This document shows positions 17,873 to 27,229 of a stretch of 64,000 nucleotides of DNA, piece by piece. The DNA is from Spirochaeta thermophila DSM 6192 (GTDB taxonomy: Bacteria; Spirochaetota; Spirochaetia; Winmispirales; Winmispiraceae). Within the stretch, counting starts at the first letter, position 1, and each line of letters starts with the position of its first letter. The stretch covers positions 2,408,646-2,472,645 of the forward strand of contig NC_014484.1 in NCBI RefSeq assembly GCF_000147075.1. Reading direction: 5' to 3'. The notes under the pieces are model-generated. The model saw only the letters and a program-made list of their open reading frames with translations, searched no databases and was not told where the DNA came from. The position numbers and the translations under genes were made by a program.

Positions 17873-19051
17873 TTATCGAAAAGCCCCACTCGAGGGAAGA
17901 CTTCCTCCCCGTACGGGATCGAGCCCCCATCCCACCACCCACGCCCGGAACATCCGGTATCGCCTCCTGAAGTACTCCTCCCAGGGGGGATCCACCTCCA
18001 CCCTCCCGGTGAGCACGGAAAAGGCCCTCACCACATACACACCCCTCCTCTCCCCCTCCTTCCTCACCACATTCACCACCGGAACCACCTGCCCCGGCAC
18101 CATCACGACCCGCTCCCCCTCTTTGCGGATCCGCACCTGGAAGAGTACCGACTCACCGGTGTAGGCCCGCTCCTCCTCCCAGTCGGAAGGCCCCAGCCGC
18201 CAGGTCTGACCGGAGACGAAGTTCCCCAACGAGTAGAGGACGAGGGCCCGCCGCCCCTCCGGCGTGCGGATCCATTCCCACGGCTGGAGTACGTGCGGGT
18301 GGTGGGACCACACCACATCCACCCCACGCGACACCGCCTCACGGAAGAAGGCCCGCTTCACCTCGAGCGGGACCCGACGGTACTCCTCGCCCCCATGCAC
18401 CGAGAGCACGAAGAAATCGTACTGCGGGGTCACCCGGGAGAGGAAGTCGAGGAAGGCCCGCCTGCGCCCCTCGTGGGGGAAGTACACCAAGTTCACGAGC
18501 CCGCTGCCCTCGATCTCGTTCATGAACTCCGAGACCGCCAGGAACCCGATCCGTACCCCCTTCACCTCCATCCGGGTTACGGTGAAGCGATCCTCCCTCC
18601 GGGTGACCGCACCATTGTAGTGGATCCCATACCGCGACGAGAGGCGCGCCATCTCCTTCAACGTACTCCTCACCCCCGCCTCCCCCTGATCGCACGTGTG
18701 ATTGTTTGCGAGAGAGAAGACGTCGAACCCCGCCCGCACCGCCGCCTCCACGTAGGCAGGGTCCACCGAAAACCGGGGGAAGCTGGAAGGAGGGGCCGAT
18801 CCCCTCACCACGGTCTCCAGATTCACGAACGAGAGATCGTCCCGCCGGAGGAGGGGGGCCACGTCCTCATAGATGGCATCGTAGTCCTCCATCCGGTAGT
18901 TCACGTTGTGTGCCATGAGGTCCCCGGCGAAGGTGAGCAACACCCATCCCCCCTCGCTCGAATGGACGGACGTCGGGACGGACCGGGAGGACTCCTCGCC
19001 CCCCCACAGGGGTCCGAGGAGGAGCACTCCCAAAAGGAGGAGAGGGATCAT
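17873..19051 (-). CDS. CapA/PgsA-like metallophosphoesterase family protein, exported
   Basis: The 392-residue product begins with a hydrophobic signal (MIPLLLLGVLLLG). It then shows the CapA-family motifs TFAGDLMAHN, SFVNLETVV, SLANNHTCDQGE, VVWSHHPHVLQPWEW and LYSLGNFVSGQ, which form the metal-binding core. Relatives take part in poly-gamma-glutamate synthesis or polysaccharide metabolism; the substrate here is unknown. The start at 19051 is chosen over 19081 because a -35/-10 pair (19059-19088) places the transcription start at or next to this ATG, and no Shine-Dalgarno supports either start. Confidence 0.85.
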   Translation of the reverse strand: MIPLLLLGVLLLGPLWGGEESSRSVPTSVHSSEGGWVLLTFAGDLMAHNVNYRMEDYDAIYEDVAPLLRRDDLSFVNLETVVRGSAPPSSFPRFSVDPAYVEAAVRAGFDVFSLANNHTCDQGEAGVRSTLKEMARLSSRYGIHYNGAVTRREDRFTVTRMEVKGVRIGFLAVSEFMNEIEGSGLVNLVYFPHEGRRRAFLDFLSRVTPQYDFFVLSVHGGEEYRRVPLEVKRAFFREAVSRGVDVVWSHHPHVLQPWEWIRTPEGRRALVLYSLGNFVSGQTWRLGPSDWEEERAYTGESVLFQVRIRKEGERVVMVPGQVVPVVNVVRKEGERRGVYVVRAFSVLTGRVEVDPPWEEYFRRRYRMFRAWVVGWGLDPVRGGSLPSSGAFR

Positions 19052-19058
19052 ACGAGTA

Positions 19059-19088
19059 AGTATGCACCACCCCCGCATCATCTGTCCA
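19059..19088 (-). promoter_or_regulatory. Promoter of the CapA-like gene, leaderless type
   Basis: On the minus strand TGGACA (19088-19083), an 18-bp spacer and CATACT (19064-19059) precede ATG 19051 by 7 nt. Transcription would begin at about the A of the ATG. The -35 lies back to back with that of the divergent M23 gene. Confidence 0.5.
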
Positions 19089-19095
19089 CAGAAGC

Positions 19096-19125
19096 TTGCC
19101 CCCGAGGGCCCTGCGGGAGTATCCT
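19096..19125 (+). promoter_or_regulatory. Possible promoter of the M23 peptidase gene, leaderless type
   Basis: TTGCCC (19096-19101), an 18-bp spacer and TATCCT (19120-19125) lie 8 nt before ATG 19134. Each hexamer has 4 of 6 matches, so support is moderate; it gains weight from the same geometry at neighbouring genes. Confidence 0.4.
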
Positions 19126-19133
19126 CTTATATA

Positions 19134-20279
19134 ATGAAACCCCTCCTCGCATTCCTCCTCCTCTGTTCCTCCCTCCTCGCGGCAGAGGACTTCCTCATCG
19201 TCCAGTTCACCCAGCGGGACGACGGACTCATCGTGGTGGAGGCCCGCAACCCTCTCCCCATCCCGGGGACCTTCGTCCTCTCGGAGCTCAGCGGCGGGAG
19301 CATGGACGGCGACATCCCCTTCACCGCGGTCCTCGGCCCAGGGGATGGCCCCCTCCCCATCCTCACGATACAACCCGAGGAAGGCCGCCGCGTGAGGATC
19401 AGGTGGAAGACCCTTCCGGGAGACATACGCGCCGTACACCCCGACGAGAACCACCTCTACCTCTTTCCCTTCGCCCACGGAACGAAGCACCGTGTGGACC
19501 AGGCCTTCCACGGCGCCTTCACCCACCGCGGCGAGAACGAGTATGCGGTCGACTTCGCCATGGATGAAGGCACACCGGTCTACGCAGCACGGGGAGGCGT
19601 GACGGCCTACGTGAAGGAGGACTCCTCTGTGGGAGGCACCTCGGCCTCCTATGGGGACGACGCAAACTACATCCTCATCTACCACGAGGACGGCACCTTC
19701 GGGAACTACGTCCACCTCAGGAAGGACGGTGCGCTCGTGGAACCGGGCGACCGGGTCGAGGCCGGCCAGCTCATAGGCTACAGCGGCAACACCGGTCAGA
19801 GCTCGGGTCCCCACCTCCACTTCGACGTGCGCATACCCACCACAGAAGGGCTCACCTCCATACCCATCAGGTTCCTCAATTACGACGGAACCGCCGTGAT
19901 CCCCGAGGAAGGCTCGTACTACTATGCCTTCCACCCCGGCGGCCCTGCCTTCCCCGTGGTCCTGGGAAGGCTCCTCAGCAACGAGGACTTCAAGGACCAC
20001 GAGGCTCCCGTGGAACCCGTGGAGAGAATCGTCTTCCGCACCGAGCAGATCGACGACACCGTGGTGGTGTACGTGGGCAACGGATTCGACCGACCGGCAC
20101 GGGTGGAGGTGGAGCTCGTGCTCTCGGGCATGGAGGCCACCACCCCAAGGAAGCTCAGCATCACCATCCCCCCACGCACCGAGCGCTTCCTCACCCTCCT
20201 GCGTCCCCTCCCCTCGGCCCGCACCTTCCGCTACGGCTACCGCTACACGTACGCATTCACCGGGCAGGAGGACTCATGA
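19134..20279 (+). CDS. M23-family (LytM-like) metallopeptidase, exported
   Basis: The 381-residue product has a signal peptide (MKPLLAFLLLCSSLLAAE), a beta-rich N-terminal domain (about 20-130) and an M23 peptidase core. Zinc ligands are seen in GENEYAVDFAMDEG (H..D type site with H in FTHRGENEYAVD) and in SGPHLHFDVR. The family cleaves peptidoglycan cross-links in the periplasm or acts as an amidase activator; with the HxH present it is probably active. An extra C-terminal beta domain (about 260-381) is unusual in length. Its stop overlaps the MATE gene end by 6 bases on the opposite strand. Confidence 0.87.
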   Translation: MKPLLAFLLLCSSLLAAEDFLIVQFTQRDDGLIVVEARNPLPIPGTFVLSELSGGSMDGDIPFTAVLGPGDGPLPILTIQPEEGRRVRIRWKTLPGDIRAVHPDENHLYLFPFAHGTKHRVDQAFHGAFTHRGENEYAVDFAMDEGTPVYAARGGVTAYVKEDSSVGGTSASYGDDANYILIYHEDGTFGNYVHLRKDGALVEPGDRVEAGQLIGYSGNTGQSSGPHLHFDVRIPTTEGLTSIPIRFLNYDGTAVIPEEGSYYYAFHPGGPAFPVVLGRLLSNEDFKDHEAPVEPVERIVFRTEQIDDTVVVYVGNGFDRPARVEVELVLSGMEATTPRKLSITIPPRTERFLTLLRPLPSARTFRYGYRYTYAFTGQEDS

Positions 20280-21698
20280 GGAGACCCCCTCCGGAGAGAT
20301 GAGGACCTCCCCGGCAGGCACCCCCCGCACCATCCGTATCCACTTCGCCCTTCGTATCCTCACCACACCGGCGAGAGCCTTCACCACCTCCTCCAGCTGC
20401 ACCAGAGAGAGCACCACGGGGAAGGGAAGACCGGCGAGGAGCCCCGAACACACCGCGATGGGCACCCCCACTCCCCACACCCCGCCGAGTTCGAGGAGCA
20501 TCCCGAAGAAGGTGTCGCCCCCGCTGCGGAAGATCCCCACCGTGGCGTGCCAGTTGAAGATCTTCCAGGGCATCGCCACCCCCACCACCACCAGCGAAGC
20601 GCGGAGGAACTCCTTTGCGAGCGGGGATATCCTGAAGAAGGAGGGGAAGAAGAAGGATCCAGCGATCAGGAAGAGCCCCGAGAGCGCACCCAGGAGCACC
20701 GCCCAGAGGGAGAAACTCACCGCATACTCCTGCGCCCTCCGGACCCGCCCCTTCCCCAGGACGTTCCCTATCATGATGCTGCATGCATTGCTCGTCCCCA
20801 CGAAGACCACCACCGCGAAGTTGAAGAGCGTGTTGGCGAGGGTATAGGCCGCCACCGCCTCGGTGCTCACCCGGGCGAAGACCGCCTGGTAGGCCGAAAC
20901 ACCCAGTGCCCACCCCACCTCGCTGCCCACCACGGGCAGGGCCCTCTCGAGGTAGTCTCGCACCTCCCTCCCCGAGAAGGAGAGGAGGCTGCGGAGCCCG
21001 GCGGCGAGCACGGTACGCCGGAGGTATACCGCGATCAGGACATACCCCGCCTCGAAGATGCGGGCGATCACGGTCGCGATCGCCGCCCCTTCCACGCCGA
21101 GCCTGGGGAAAGGCCCGGGACCGAAGATGAGGAGATAGTTCCCCACGGTATTCATCACCAGGGCGATGGTGGAGGCCCGGAAGGGAAGCGCCACCTCCCC
21201 TGTGGACCGCAACACGATACCGTAGAGGAAGGAGAAGGCGGTGAAGGGATACGAGATCCAGATCCACCTGAAATAGGAAAGCCCCAGGGCGATCACCTCA
21301 CCGTCGTCGGTGAAGACCCTGAGGATCAAGGAGGGGAAGAGGAGGGCCACGATCGAAAAGACCGCCCCGATGAAGAGAGCGAAGATCAGGGCGATACCGG
21401 CGAACCGGCGAACCCCCTCCGCATCACCCTTACCCCACAACTGCGCGGTGAAGATCGCGGCACCCGATCCTATCGCGAAGACGAAGAGGAAGAAGACGAA
21501 GTACCACTGGTTGGCGAGGGCCACACCCGCCACTTCCTCGGTACCGAGCTGGCCGATCATGAACGTATCGACCATGTTGAGCACCGAGAAGAGGAGGTTC
21601 TGGACGGCGATGGGAAAGGCGAGCATCCACACCCTCCTCATGAAGAAGGGGTGAGGACTGAGCCGTTTCAGTACTCCACGTGCTGCTCTCCACTTCAT
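20274..21698 (-). CDS. MATE family multidrug/Na+ antiporter
   Basis: The roughly 474-residue protein has twelve predicted membrane segments and MATE features: AFPIAVQNLLFSVLNMVDTFMIGQLG in the first helices and the inverted repeat half starting near ALPVVGSEVGWALGVSAYQAVF. It exports cationic compounds in exchange for Na+ or H+. The start at 21698 is preferred because a TATGGT -10 element lies 8 nt upstream and would overlap the alternative ATG at 21716. The substrate is not predictable. Confidence 0.88.
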   Translation of the reverse strand: MKWRAARGVLKRLSPHPFFMRRVWMLAFPIAVQNLLFSVLNMVDTFMIGQLGTEEVAGVALANQWYFVFFLFVFAIGSGAAIFTAQLWGKGDAEGVRRFAGIALIFALFIGAVFSIVALLFPSLILRVFTDDGEVIALGLSYFRWIWISYPFTAFSFLYGIVLRSTGEVALPFRASTIALVMNTVGNYLLIFGPGPFPRLGVEGAAIATVIARIFEAGYVLIAVYLRRTVLAAGLRSLLSFSGREVRDYLERALPVVGSEVGWALGVSAYQAVFARVSTEAVAAYTLANTLFNFAVVVFVGTSNACSIMIGNVLGKGRVRRAQEYAVSFSLWAVLLGALSGLFLIAGSFFFPSFFRISPLAKEFLRASLVVVGVAMPWKIFNWHATVGIFRSGGDTFFGMLLELGGVWGVGVPIAVCSGLLAGLPFPVVLSLVQLEEVVKALAGVVRIRRAKWIRMVRGVPAGEVLISPEGVSS

Positions 21699-21706
21699 AT
21701 CCGCGT

Positions 21707-21735
21707 ACCATAGCATGGAACGGGTTTCCTGCCGA
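21707..21735 (-). promoter_or_regulatory. Possible promoter of the MATE gene, leaderless type
   Basis: On the minus strand TCGGCA (21735-21730), 17 bp, and TATGGT (21712-21707) lie 8 nt before ATG 21698. Each hexamer is 4-5 of 6. Confidence 0.4.
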
Positions 21736-21814
21736 CCACCTTGCCACCTCCATGAGTATCATAGTAATGTAAACGATACAGCGTAGAGGTCCCATCACAG
21801 CGAGGGGGTGCGAC

Positions 21815-22138
21815 ATGAAGATGAACGAGATAGAGAAGATGGAACGGGAGTTGCGGCGGGCCCAGAAGAAACAAGAGAGTCTCGCCCGAAAGCAGCAGAA
21901 GAAGAAGGGGAATGTGGTGGGAGAGTACATCAAACGACTCGCCTCGCTCTTCTTCTACGATGAGGAGATGATCTACAACATTCCGAACAATCCGGACATC
22001 TTCGCCTGTATCGAGGAGATGAAGCAGGAGCTCCCCAGGGAGGAATGGGAGACCGTCATCCGAAAGGCCGTCAAGAGCACGGGCGTGAAAGAAAAGGAGA
22101 TCGCCTACACCCAACTCAAGACCTATCTGGAGAGCTGA
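21815..22138 (+). CDS. Small charged coiled-coil protein, unknown function
   Basis: The 107-residue product is not recognised. It begins with a highly charged helix (NEIEKMERELRRAQKKQ, residues 4-20) likely to form a coiled coil, followed by a conserved-looking globular part (YNIPNNPDIFACIEEMKQEL). No signal or membrane segment is present. A Shine-Dalgarno-like GAGGGGG lies about 6 nt before the ATG. The gene converges on ppk with a 4-bp gap and is transcribed alone. A real gene is likely from the Shine-Dalgarno, the balanced composition and the lack of a better frame. Confidence 0.7.
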   Translation: MKMNEIEKMERELRRAQKKQESLARKQQKKKGNVVGEYIKRLASLFFYDEEMIYNIPNNPDIFACIEEMKQELPREEWETVIRKAVKSTGVKEKEIAYTQLKTYLES

Positions 22139-22155
22139 TCTCTCACCTCTTTTTC
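22130..22155 (+). terminator. Weak intrinsic terminator at the end of the small coiled-coil gene
   Basis: GAGAG (22130-22134) and CTCTC (22140-22144) form a 5-bp stem with the stop codon in the loop, and a T-run follows at about 22150-22154. The stem is short. Confidence 0.4.
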
Positions 22156-24188
22156 CTCACTCTGAACCGACCCTCCTCCTCGTACGAGGAAAACGAAACA
22201 TCCTCCCTCTGAGAGAGCCGGTAGAGCACCTCTTGGGCCCGCACCGGCTCGGGCCCCGTCACCCGGGTATACGACCCGTGGGGCGTAAGCAGATAGGAGT
22301 GGGTGGTGTCGGCGAAATAGGTGGTGAGGATACGTATCACCTTCCTCTTGAGCCCCGGACTCTCGACGGGGATCATGAGTTCCACCCGCCGCTCGAGGTT
22401 TCTCGGCATCCAATCGGCACTTGCGATGAAGAGATCGGGCTCTCCCCCGTTCTCGAAGTAGTAGATGCGCGAATGTTCCAGGAACCTGTCCACAATACTC
22501 ACCACTCTGATCCGCTCGCTCAAACCCGGCACTCCGGGTACGAGCATACATACCCCCCTCACGTTGAGGAGCACCTCCACTCCCTCCTGAGACGCCCGAT
22601 AGAGGGCCTCGATGACATCGGGATCGGCGAGTGCGTTCATCTTCGCCATGATGCGACCGCTCTCTCCATCGCGGACGCGATGTATCTCCCGCTCGATGAG
22701 GGAGATCAGTCTGGGCTTGAGTGTGTGAGGAGCGACCGCCAGCTTCTGGAGGGAGGTGATATTGGTATACCCCGTCACCATGTTGAAGAAATGGGCGATC
22801 TCGGCCGCGAGGTCCTCTCGGGAAGTCATGAACCCGATGTCGGAGTACAACTGGGCCGTCCGCTCGTTGTAGTTCCCCGTAGAGACGTGAACGTAACGCC
22901 GGATCCCCTTCCCATCCTTTCGTATCACCATGAGAGCCTTGGCGTGTACCTTGAGATGGGAAATGCCGTAGAGTACGATGGCTCCCGCCCGTTCCAGCCT
23001 CTTCGCCCACTCGATGTTCCTCGCCTCGTCGAACCGGGCTTTGAGCTCCAGGAGGACCACGACCTGCTTTCCCCTTCTGGCGGCCCTCTCCAGGGCCGCC
23101 ACGATCCTCGAATCCTTCGCCGTCCTGTAGAGAACGATCTTCACGACGAGGACCTCGGGATCTTCTGCCGCCTCCTCGAGGAGGCGGATGACCGGATAGA
23201 AGGATTCGTAGGGATGGTGAAGGAGGAGATCCCGATCGTCCAGGACCTCCAGGATCGATCGCTCCTCCTCGTAGCCCGCCGGCATCACAGGCGGCCAGGG
23301 AGGATCCTTGAGATCCGCCCGATCGATCCCTTCGTAGAGCGCGAACAACGACGAAAGGGCCAGCGGCACCCCTGTCCGGAACACCGCGTCTTCCTCGAGT
23401 TCCAACTCCTCCCGCACCGCCTCGGCGAGACGGTCCGCACCCTCCCTCACGAAGAGGGCCACCGCCCGGCTCGAGGCCCTATCCTCGAGCACCTCCTCCA
23501 TGGCCCTGAGGAAATCCTCGTCCCGCTCTTCGTCCACCGAGAGATCCGCATCCCTGAGCACCCGAAACACCATGACATCCCTCACCCCGGGCACGAGATC
23601 CGGGAGGAAGGCCTCGATCATCTCTTCCAAGAAGGTCCAGCGCACCCTCCCCCCCGGTCCGGGGAAGAACACCACAGGAGGGAGCATCGGAGGGATCTCC
23701 ACCAGCACCTTTCTCCCCTCATCACCGCATCCGAGGATCCAGAAACGCTCGGGATGAAGGAAGGGAAACGCATCCTCCAGTCTCACCGGAGTGAGAAGCG
23801 GGAACACCTCACGGAGGAAGAAGCCCTTCACCTCCTCGTCGAACTCCGATCTGGGAATCCTCAGGATCCCCTCCGCTTCGAGCTCAGGCAGGATCCTCTG
23901 CTCGAACCCCTCGTAGGCCGACCTGAGCAGCTCGCGGACCCTGCGGTGGATCCTGTCGATCGCCTCGGAGGGACGGATCCCTGAGGGGCAGGTACTCCTG
24001 TCCCCCCTCCGCCGCTGCTTCCTCAAGGTCGCCACCCGGACCTGGAAGAACTCGTCGAAGTTCGAACCGGTGATGGCGAGGAACTTCACCCGCTCCAAGA
24101 GGGGGACGTCCTCGCGAAGCCCCTCTGCGAGAACCCGCGCGTTGAACTCCACCCAGCTCAAGTCCCTGTGGAAAAACCTCTGGTTCAT
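22143..24188 (-). CDS. ppk: Polyphosphate kinase (PPK1)
   Basis: The 681-residue enzyme makes polyphosphate from ATP. The N-terminal domain begins FFHRDLSWVEFNARVL, and the catalytic core shows KIVLYRTAKDSRIVAAL, VLLELKARFDE, the phospho-accepting His in HLKVHAKALMV, and YVHVSTGNYNERTA. The second HKD-like half includes FENGGEPDLFIASADWMPRN. ATG 24188 is chosen because it forms an ATGA overlap with the ppx stop and has AAGGAGG upstream; a frame 8 codons longer exists. It forms an operon with the Ppx/GppA gene. Confidence 0.95.
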   Translation of the reverse strand: MNQRFFHRDLSWVEFNARVLAEGLREDVPLLERVKFLAITGSNFDEFFQVRVATLRKQRRRGDRSTCPSGIRPSEAIDRIHRRVRELLRSAYEGFEQRILPELEAEGILRIPRSEFDEEVKGFFLREVFPLLTPVRLEDAFPFLHPERFWILGCGDEGRKVLVEIPPMLPPVVFFPGPGGRVRWTFLEEMIEAFLPDLVPGVRDVMVFRVLRDADLSVDEERDEDFLRAMEEVLEDRASSRAVALFVREGADRLAEAVREELELEEDAVFRTGVPLALSSLFALYEGIDRADLKDPPWPPVMPAGYEEERSILEVLDDRDLLLHHPYESFYPVIRLLEEAAEDPEVLVVKIVLYRTAKDSRIVAALERAARRGKQVVVLLELKARFDEARNIEWAKRLERAGAIVLYGISHLKVHAKALMVIRKDGKGIRRYVHVSTGNYNERTAQLYSDIGFMTSREDLAAEIAHFFNMVTGYTNITSLQKLAVAPHTLKPRLISLIEREIHRVRDGESGRIMAKMNALADPDVIEALYRASQEGVEVLLNVRGVCMLVPGVPGLSERIRVVSIVDRFLEHSRIYYFENGGEPDLFIASADWMPRNLERRVELMIPVESPGLKRKVIRILTTYFADTTHSYLLTPHGSYTRVTGPEPVRAQEVLYRLSQREDVSFSSYEEEGRFRVRKKR

Positions 24189-25708
24189 ACCAGCCTGATC
24201 CTCCTTCCCCATACCTCTTCGAAGAGGTCGCCCTTCTCCCGCAACGCGAGAGCCTCCCCTTCCCCGCCGGCACCACTCTCACTGCGGACGAGGACCTCTC
24301 TCTCGGTCACCTCGACACCGGCCGGGACGAACCTCTGCCGGTGACTCCTGTCGAGGGCATCCGCCACCCTGAGGAGAGAAGCCAGCTTCTTCACCCGGAA
24401 CCGCACAGCGGGGTCGGTGATCTCCCGTATCCTCTCCACCCACGCCCCTCTGTGGAGCTCTATCACCCTGGCTGCCACTTCGAGCTCCCCCTTGGAGAAC
24501 CCGAACAGATCGCTGTTCCTCACCAGGTACGCCCCGTGCACTTCGTGACGCTCCGGATGGACGAACCTTCCCACGTCGTGGAGGATGGCCGCCACCTCCA
24601 GTACGAGCCTGTCGTGGGAATCCATACCGTGGAGGGAGGAAAGGGCGTCGAAGAGCGTGAGGGCGAGATCCCTCACGAACAGGGCATGGGAGAGATCGGA
24701 CGAGAACTTACGGGCGAGGTTCTCCGCCGAGGCGATGATCTGAGGATAGAACTCCTGTTCCCTCTCCACCTCCGAACCGAGAGCCATCCCCACCAGGACC
24801 CCCTCCCTGATACTCACGTCCGGAACGATGAGTTCGTCCGCGGCCGTGCTCAGGAGGAACTCCCTGTGGATGAGGAGGGCCGGGAGGAGGTTCTCCGCCT
24901 CGGCGAACGAGAGGCTGAACTTTCTCACGCAATCCTCTGGAGAGAGATCCTTGAGCTCGTGGAGGAACGCGAGGAATCCCTCTTTTGAGATACGCCAGAA
25001 AGGGAGCTTTTCCCGCCTCCCCACACGGGAGGCGACGAAACGGGGATCCCCGCCCACCGCCACATAGGTGGCGATCCTCTCGAGGGGAAGCTCGGAATTG
25101 AGGAGCTCCCAGATGCCGAGGATCGCCTCCCTCACGAAATGCTCGAGCCTCGACCACTCCCTGAGCGTACCCGGCACCTGCTTGAGCAATCGTACGGTAC
25201 CCAGGTTGAGGGAATGTGAAGAGACCATCTTCCCACGCTTGAAGACCATGATCTCCGTGGAGCCCCCTCCCACCTCCAGGATGAGGGCGTTGGTCCGAGC
25301 GAACTCCTTGATTCGGGAGAGGCCCTTCTGTACCGCGAGGTACGTGAGGTGGCCCTGTTCGATCCCTTCCACCACTTTGATCCTGAGACCCAACTCCCGC
25401 TCCACCCGCTCCACGAAGGCGTCGCTGTTACGGGCCTCCCGCAAGGCACTCGTGGCGATCACCCGCACATCCTGAGGCGGGATGCCCCACCCCGAGAGCA
25501 GCTCGCAGAAGTCCTTGAGTATCTGGAGCGCGGCGAGCATCGTCTCCTGCCCGATCCTCCCCGTTTCGAACACATCCTTACCCAGAGGACAGTTGCGCAC
25601 CGCCCGATCGAGGATCCTGAACTCACCCTTTGGAAAGAGCTGGGCGACCACAAGCCGAAGCGCGATGGTCCCTATATCCAATACAGCCACCGGAGATCCC
25701 TTTTCCAT
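24185..25708 (-). CDS. ppx: Exopolyphosphatase / guanosine pentaphosphatase (Ppx/GppA) with C-terminal HD domain
   Basis: The 507-residue protein has the ASKHA phosphatase domain (VAVLDIGTIALRLVV, ATSALREARNSDAF, ILEVGGGSTEI) and a C-terminal HD-type domain (VAAILHDVGRFVHPERHEVHGAYL). It degrades polyphosphate or pppGpp, acting opposite to the ppk product encoded next. The usual start motif DIGSNSIR/L is changed to DIGTIALRL, a notable variation in the phosphate-binding loop. GGGGAGGAACG lies before the ATG. Confidence 0.92.
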   Translation of the reverse strand: MEKGSPVAVLDIGTIALRLVVAQLFPKGEFRILDRAVRNCPLGKDVFETGRIGQETMLAALQILKDFCELLSGWGIPPQDVRVIATSALREARNSDAFVERVERELGLRIKVVEGIEQGHLTYLAVQKGLSRIKEFARTNALILEVGGGSTEIMVFKRGKMVSSHSLNLGTVRLLKQVPGTLREWSRLEHFVREAILGIWELLNSELPLERIATYVAVGGDPRFVASRVGRREKLPFWRISKEGFLAFLHELKDLSPEDCVRKFSLSFAEAENLLPALLIHREFLLSTAADELIVPDVSIREGVLVGMALGSEVEREQEFYPQIIASAENLARKFSSDLSHALFVRDLALTLFDALSSLHGMDSHDRLVLEVAAILHDVGRFVHPERHEVHGAYLVRNSDLFGFSKGELEVAARVIELHRGAWVERIREITDPAVRFRVKKLASLLRVADALDRSHRQRFVPAGVEVTEREVLVRSESGAGGEGEALALREKGDLFEEVWGRRIRLV

Positions 25709-25760
25709 CGTTCCTCCCCTTCCAGCATACCCGTTTCTCCCGAAACGTGCACTATATCCG

Positions 25761-25789
25761 TTGCGGAAGTCGAAGGGAGGAAGTATAGT
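25761..25789 (+). promoter_or_regulatory. Promoter of the nfeD-SPFH operon, leaderless type
   Basis: TTGCGG (25761-25766), a 17-bp spacer and TATAGT (25784-25789) precede ATG 25796 by 6 nt, so the transcript should begin at about the start codon. The GGGAGG between the two hexamers cannot act as a ribosome site on this transcript. Confidence 0.55.
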
Positions 25790-25795
25790 GAACGT

Positions 25796-26257
25796 ATGAG
25801 ATACCTTCCTCTTCTCTGGATCCTGGGGGGTATCCTCCTCTCCCTCCTCGAGTTCTGGATACCAGGGTTCGTGGTGTTCTTCTTCGGCACAGGGGCGGTC
25901 TTCACAGGGGTGCTCTGCCTCATCTTCCCCGGCCTCGCCAACGACATCCTCTTCCAGGTCGTCCTCTGGGTCGCATCCTCATTCCTCTCGTTCGCGCTCC
26001 TCAGAAGGTTCCTCACCCCTCTTTTCGGGGGAAAACTCCTCGACCGCCAGACCCCCGAATCCGTGGGCCGCACCGCCCTCGTGACCGAAGAGATCTCCCC
26101 GGAAAGGCCGGGGAGGATCCGATTCCAGGGTACCACATGGGAGGCCGTCACCTACGACGAGGAACCCATCCCGCCGGGGACCAGGGTCCTCATCCTCGAG
26201 CAGGAGGGACTGAGGTTCGCGGTCACCCGCCAGGACGACGACGTGGAGGAAGACTGA
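25796..26257 (+). CDS. NfeD-like membrane protein
   Basis: The 153-residue protein has three predicted membrane segments (about 4-22, 25-45 and 50-70) and a C-terminal OB-fold domain (VGRTALVTEEISPERPGRIRF, GTTWEAVT, PGTRVLI). This is the short NfeD family, which pairs with SPFH proteins in membrane microdomains. It lacks the ClpP-like protease domain of long NfeD. Two SPFH genes follow directly, matching the usual NfeD-stomatin operon. Confidence 0.9.
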   Translation: MRYLPLLWILGGILLSLLEFWIPGFVVFFFGTGAVFTGVLCLIFPGLANDILFQVVLWVASSFLSFALLRRFLTPLFGGKLLDRQTPESVGRTALVTEEISPERPGRIRFQGTTWEAVTYDEEPIPPGTRVLILEQEGLRFAVTRQDDDVEED

Positions 26258-26290
26258 TCCTCCGGGATACGAACCGACAAGGAGGTGGCG

Positions 26291-27229
26291 ATGAACGTCT
26301 TTCTCACCTATCTCGTGAGCCTCTTCATCCTGTGGCTCGCCTTCATTGTGTTCTTCAGGCTCATCCGCATCGTCCCGGAACAGGAGGCGTGGGTGGTGGA
26401 GCAGCTGGGGAAGTACCGCAAGACCATGGGTGCGGGACTCCATTTCGTGGTCCCCTTCCTCCAACGAGTGGCCTACCGCCATACGCTCAAGGAGCAGGTC
26501 CTCGACGTGGAACCGCAGGTCTGCATCACGAGGGACAACGTGCAGGTCACCGTGGACGGCGTGCTCTACCTCAAGGTGGTCGATCCGGTGAAGGCGAGCT
26601 ACGGCATCGACGACTACCGGTATGCATCCATCCAGCTCGCGAAGACCACCATGAGGTCCGAGATCGGAAAGATCGATCTGGACAACACATTCTCCGAACG
26701 TGAGCGCATCAACACCGCCATCGTGAAGGCCGTGGACGAGGCCTCCGACCCCTGGGGCGTGAAGGTGACGCGGTACGAGATACGTGACATCCTCCCACCC
26801 GTCACGGTGCTCGAGGCCATGGAACGACAGGTCCAGGCGGAGAGAAAGAAGCGTGCGCAGATCCTCACGAGCGAAGGAGAAAAGGAAGCGAGGATCAACC
26901 TCGCACGGGGTGAGCGCGAGAGCGCCATCAACCTCTCGAAGGGGGAGAAACAGGCGAAGATAAACACCGCCGAGGGAGAGGCCCATGCGGTGGAGACGAT
27001 CGCCCGGGCCACGGCGGAGAGCCTCACCGAGGTGGGGAAGGCCATCTCCGAACCCGGAGGCAGGAAGGCGGTGAAGCTCAAGATCACGCAACAGTTCCTC
27101 ACCAGGCTCGGCGACATCCTCTCGGAGGCAAGGATCTCCGTACTTCCCTTCGACCTCTCGCAGGTGAGATCGCTCCTCCAGGTGATGGAAGAGGCTGCCT
27201 CGGGGAAGTCTCAAGGAGGTGAACGATGA
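26291..27229 (+). CDS. SPFH/stomatin-like membrane protein 1
   Basis: The 312-residue protein has one N-terminal membrane anchor (about 4-24), an SPFH domain (RIVPEQEAWVVEQLGKYRKT, GLHFVVPFLQRV, QVCITRDNVQVTVDGVLYL) and a C-terminal coiled coil with repeated GERES/GEKQAK segments. The start ATG 26291 has AAGGAGG 5 nt upstream; the GTG at 26285 is less likely. It overlaps the next, paralogous gene by 4 bases. Its probable role is a scaffold for membrane protein quality control together with NfeD. Confidence 0.92.
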   Translation: MNVFLTYLVSLFILWLAFIVFFRLIRIVPEQEAWVVEQLGKYRKTMGAGLHFVVPFLQRVAYRHTLKEQVLDVEPQVCITRDNVQVTVDGVLYLKVVDPVKASYGIDDYRYASIQLAKTTMRSEIGKIDLDNTFSERERINTAIVKAVDEASDPWGVKVTRYEIRDILPPVTVLEAMERQVQAERKKRAQILTSEGEKEARINLARGERESAINLSKGEKQAKINTAEGEAHAVETIARATAESLTEVGKAISEPGGRKAVKLKITQQFLTRLGDILSEARISVLPFDLSQVRSLLQVMEEAASGKSQGGER

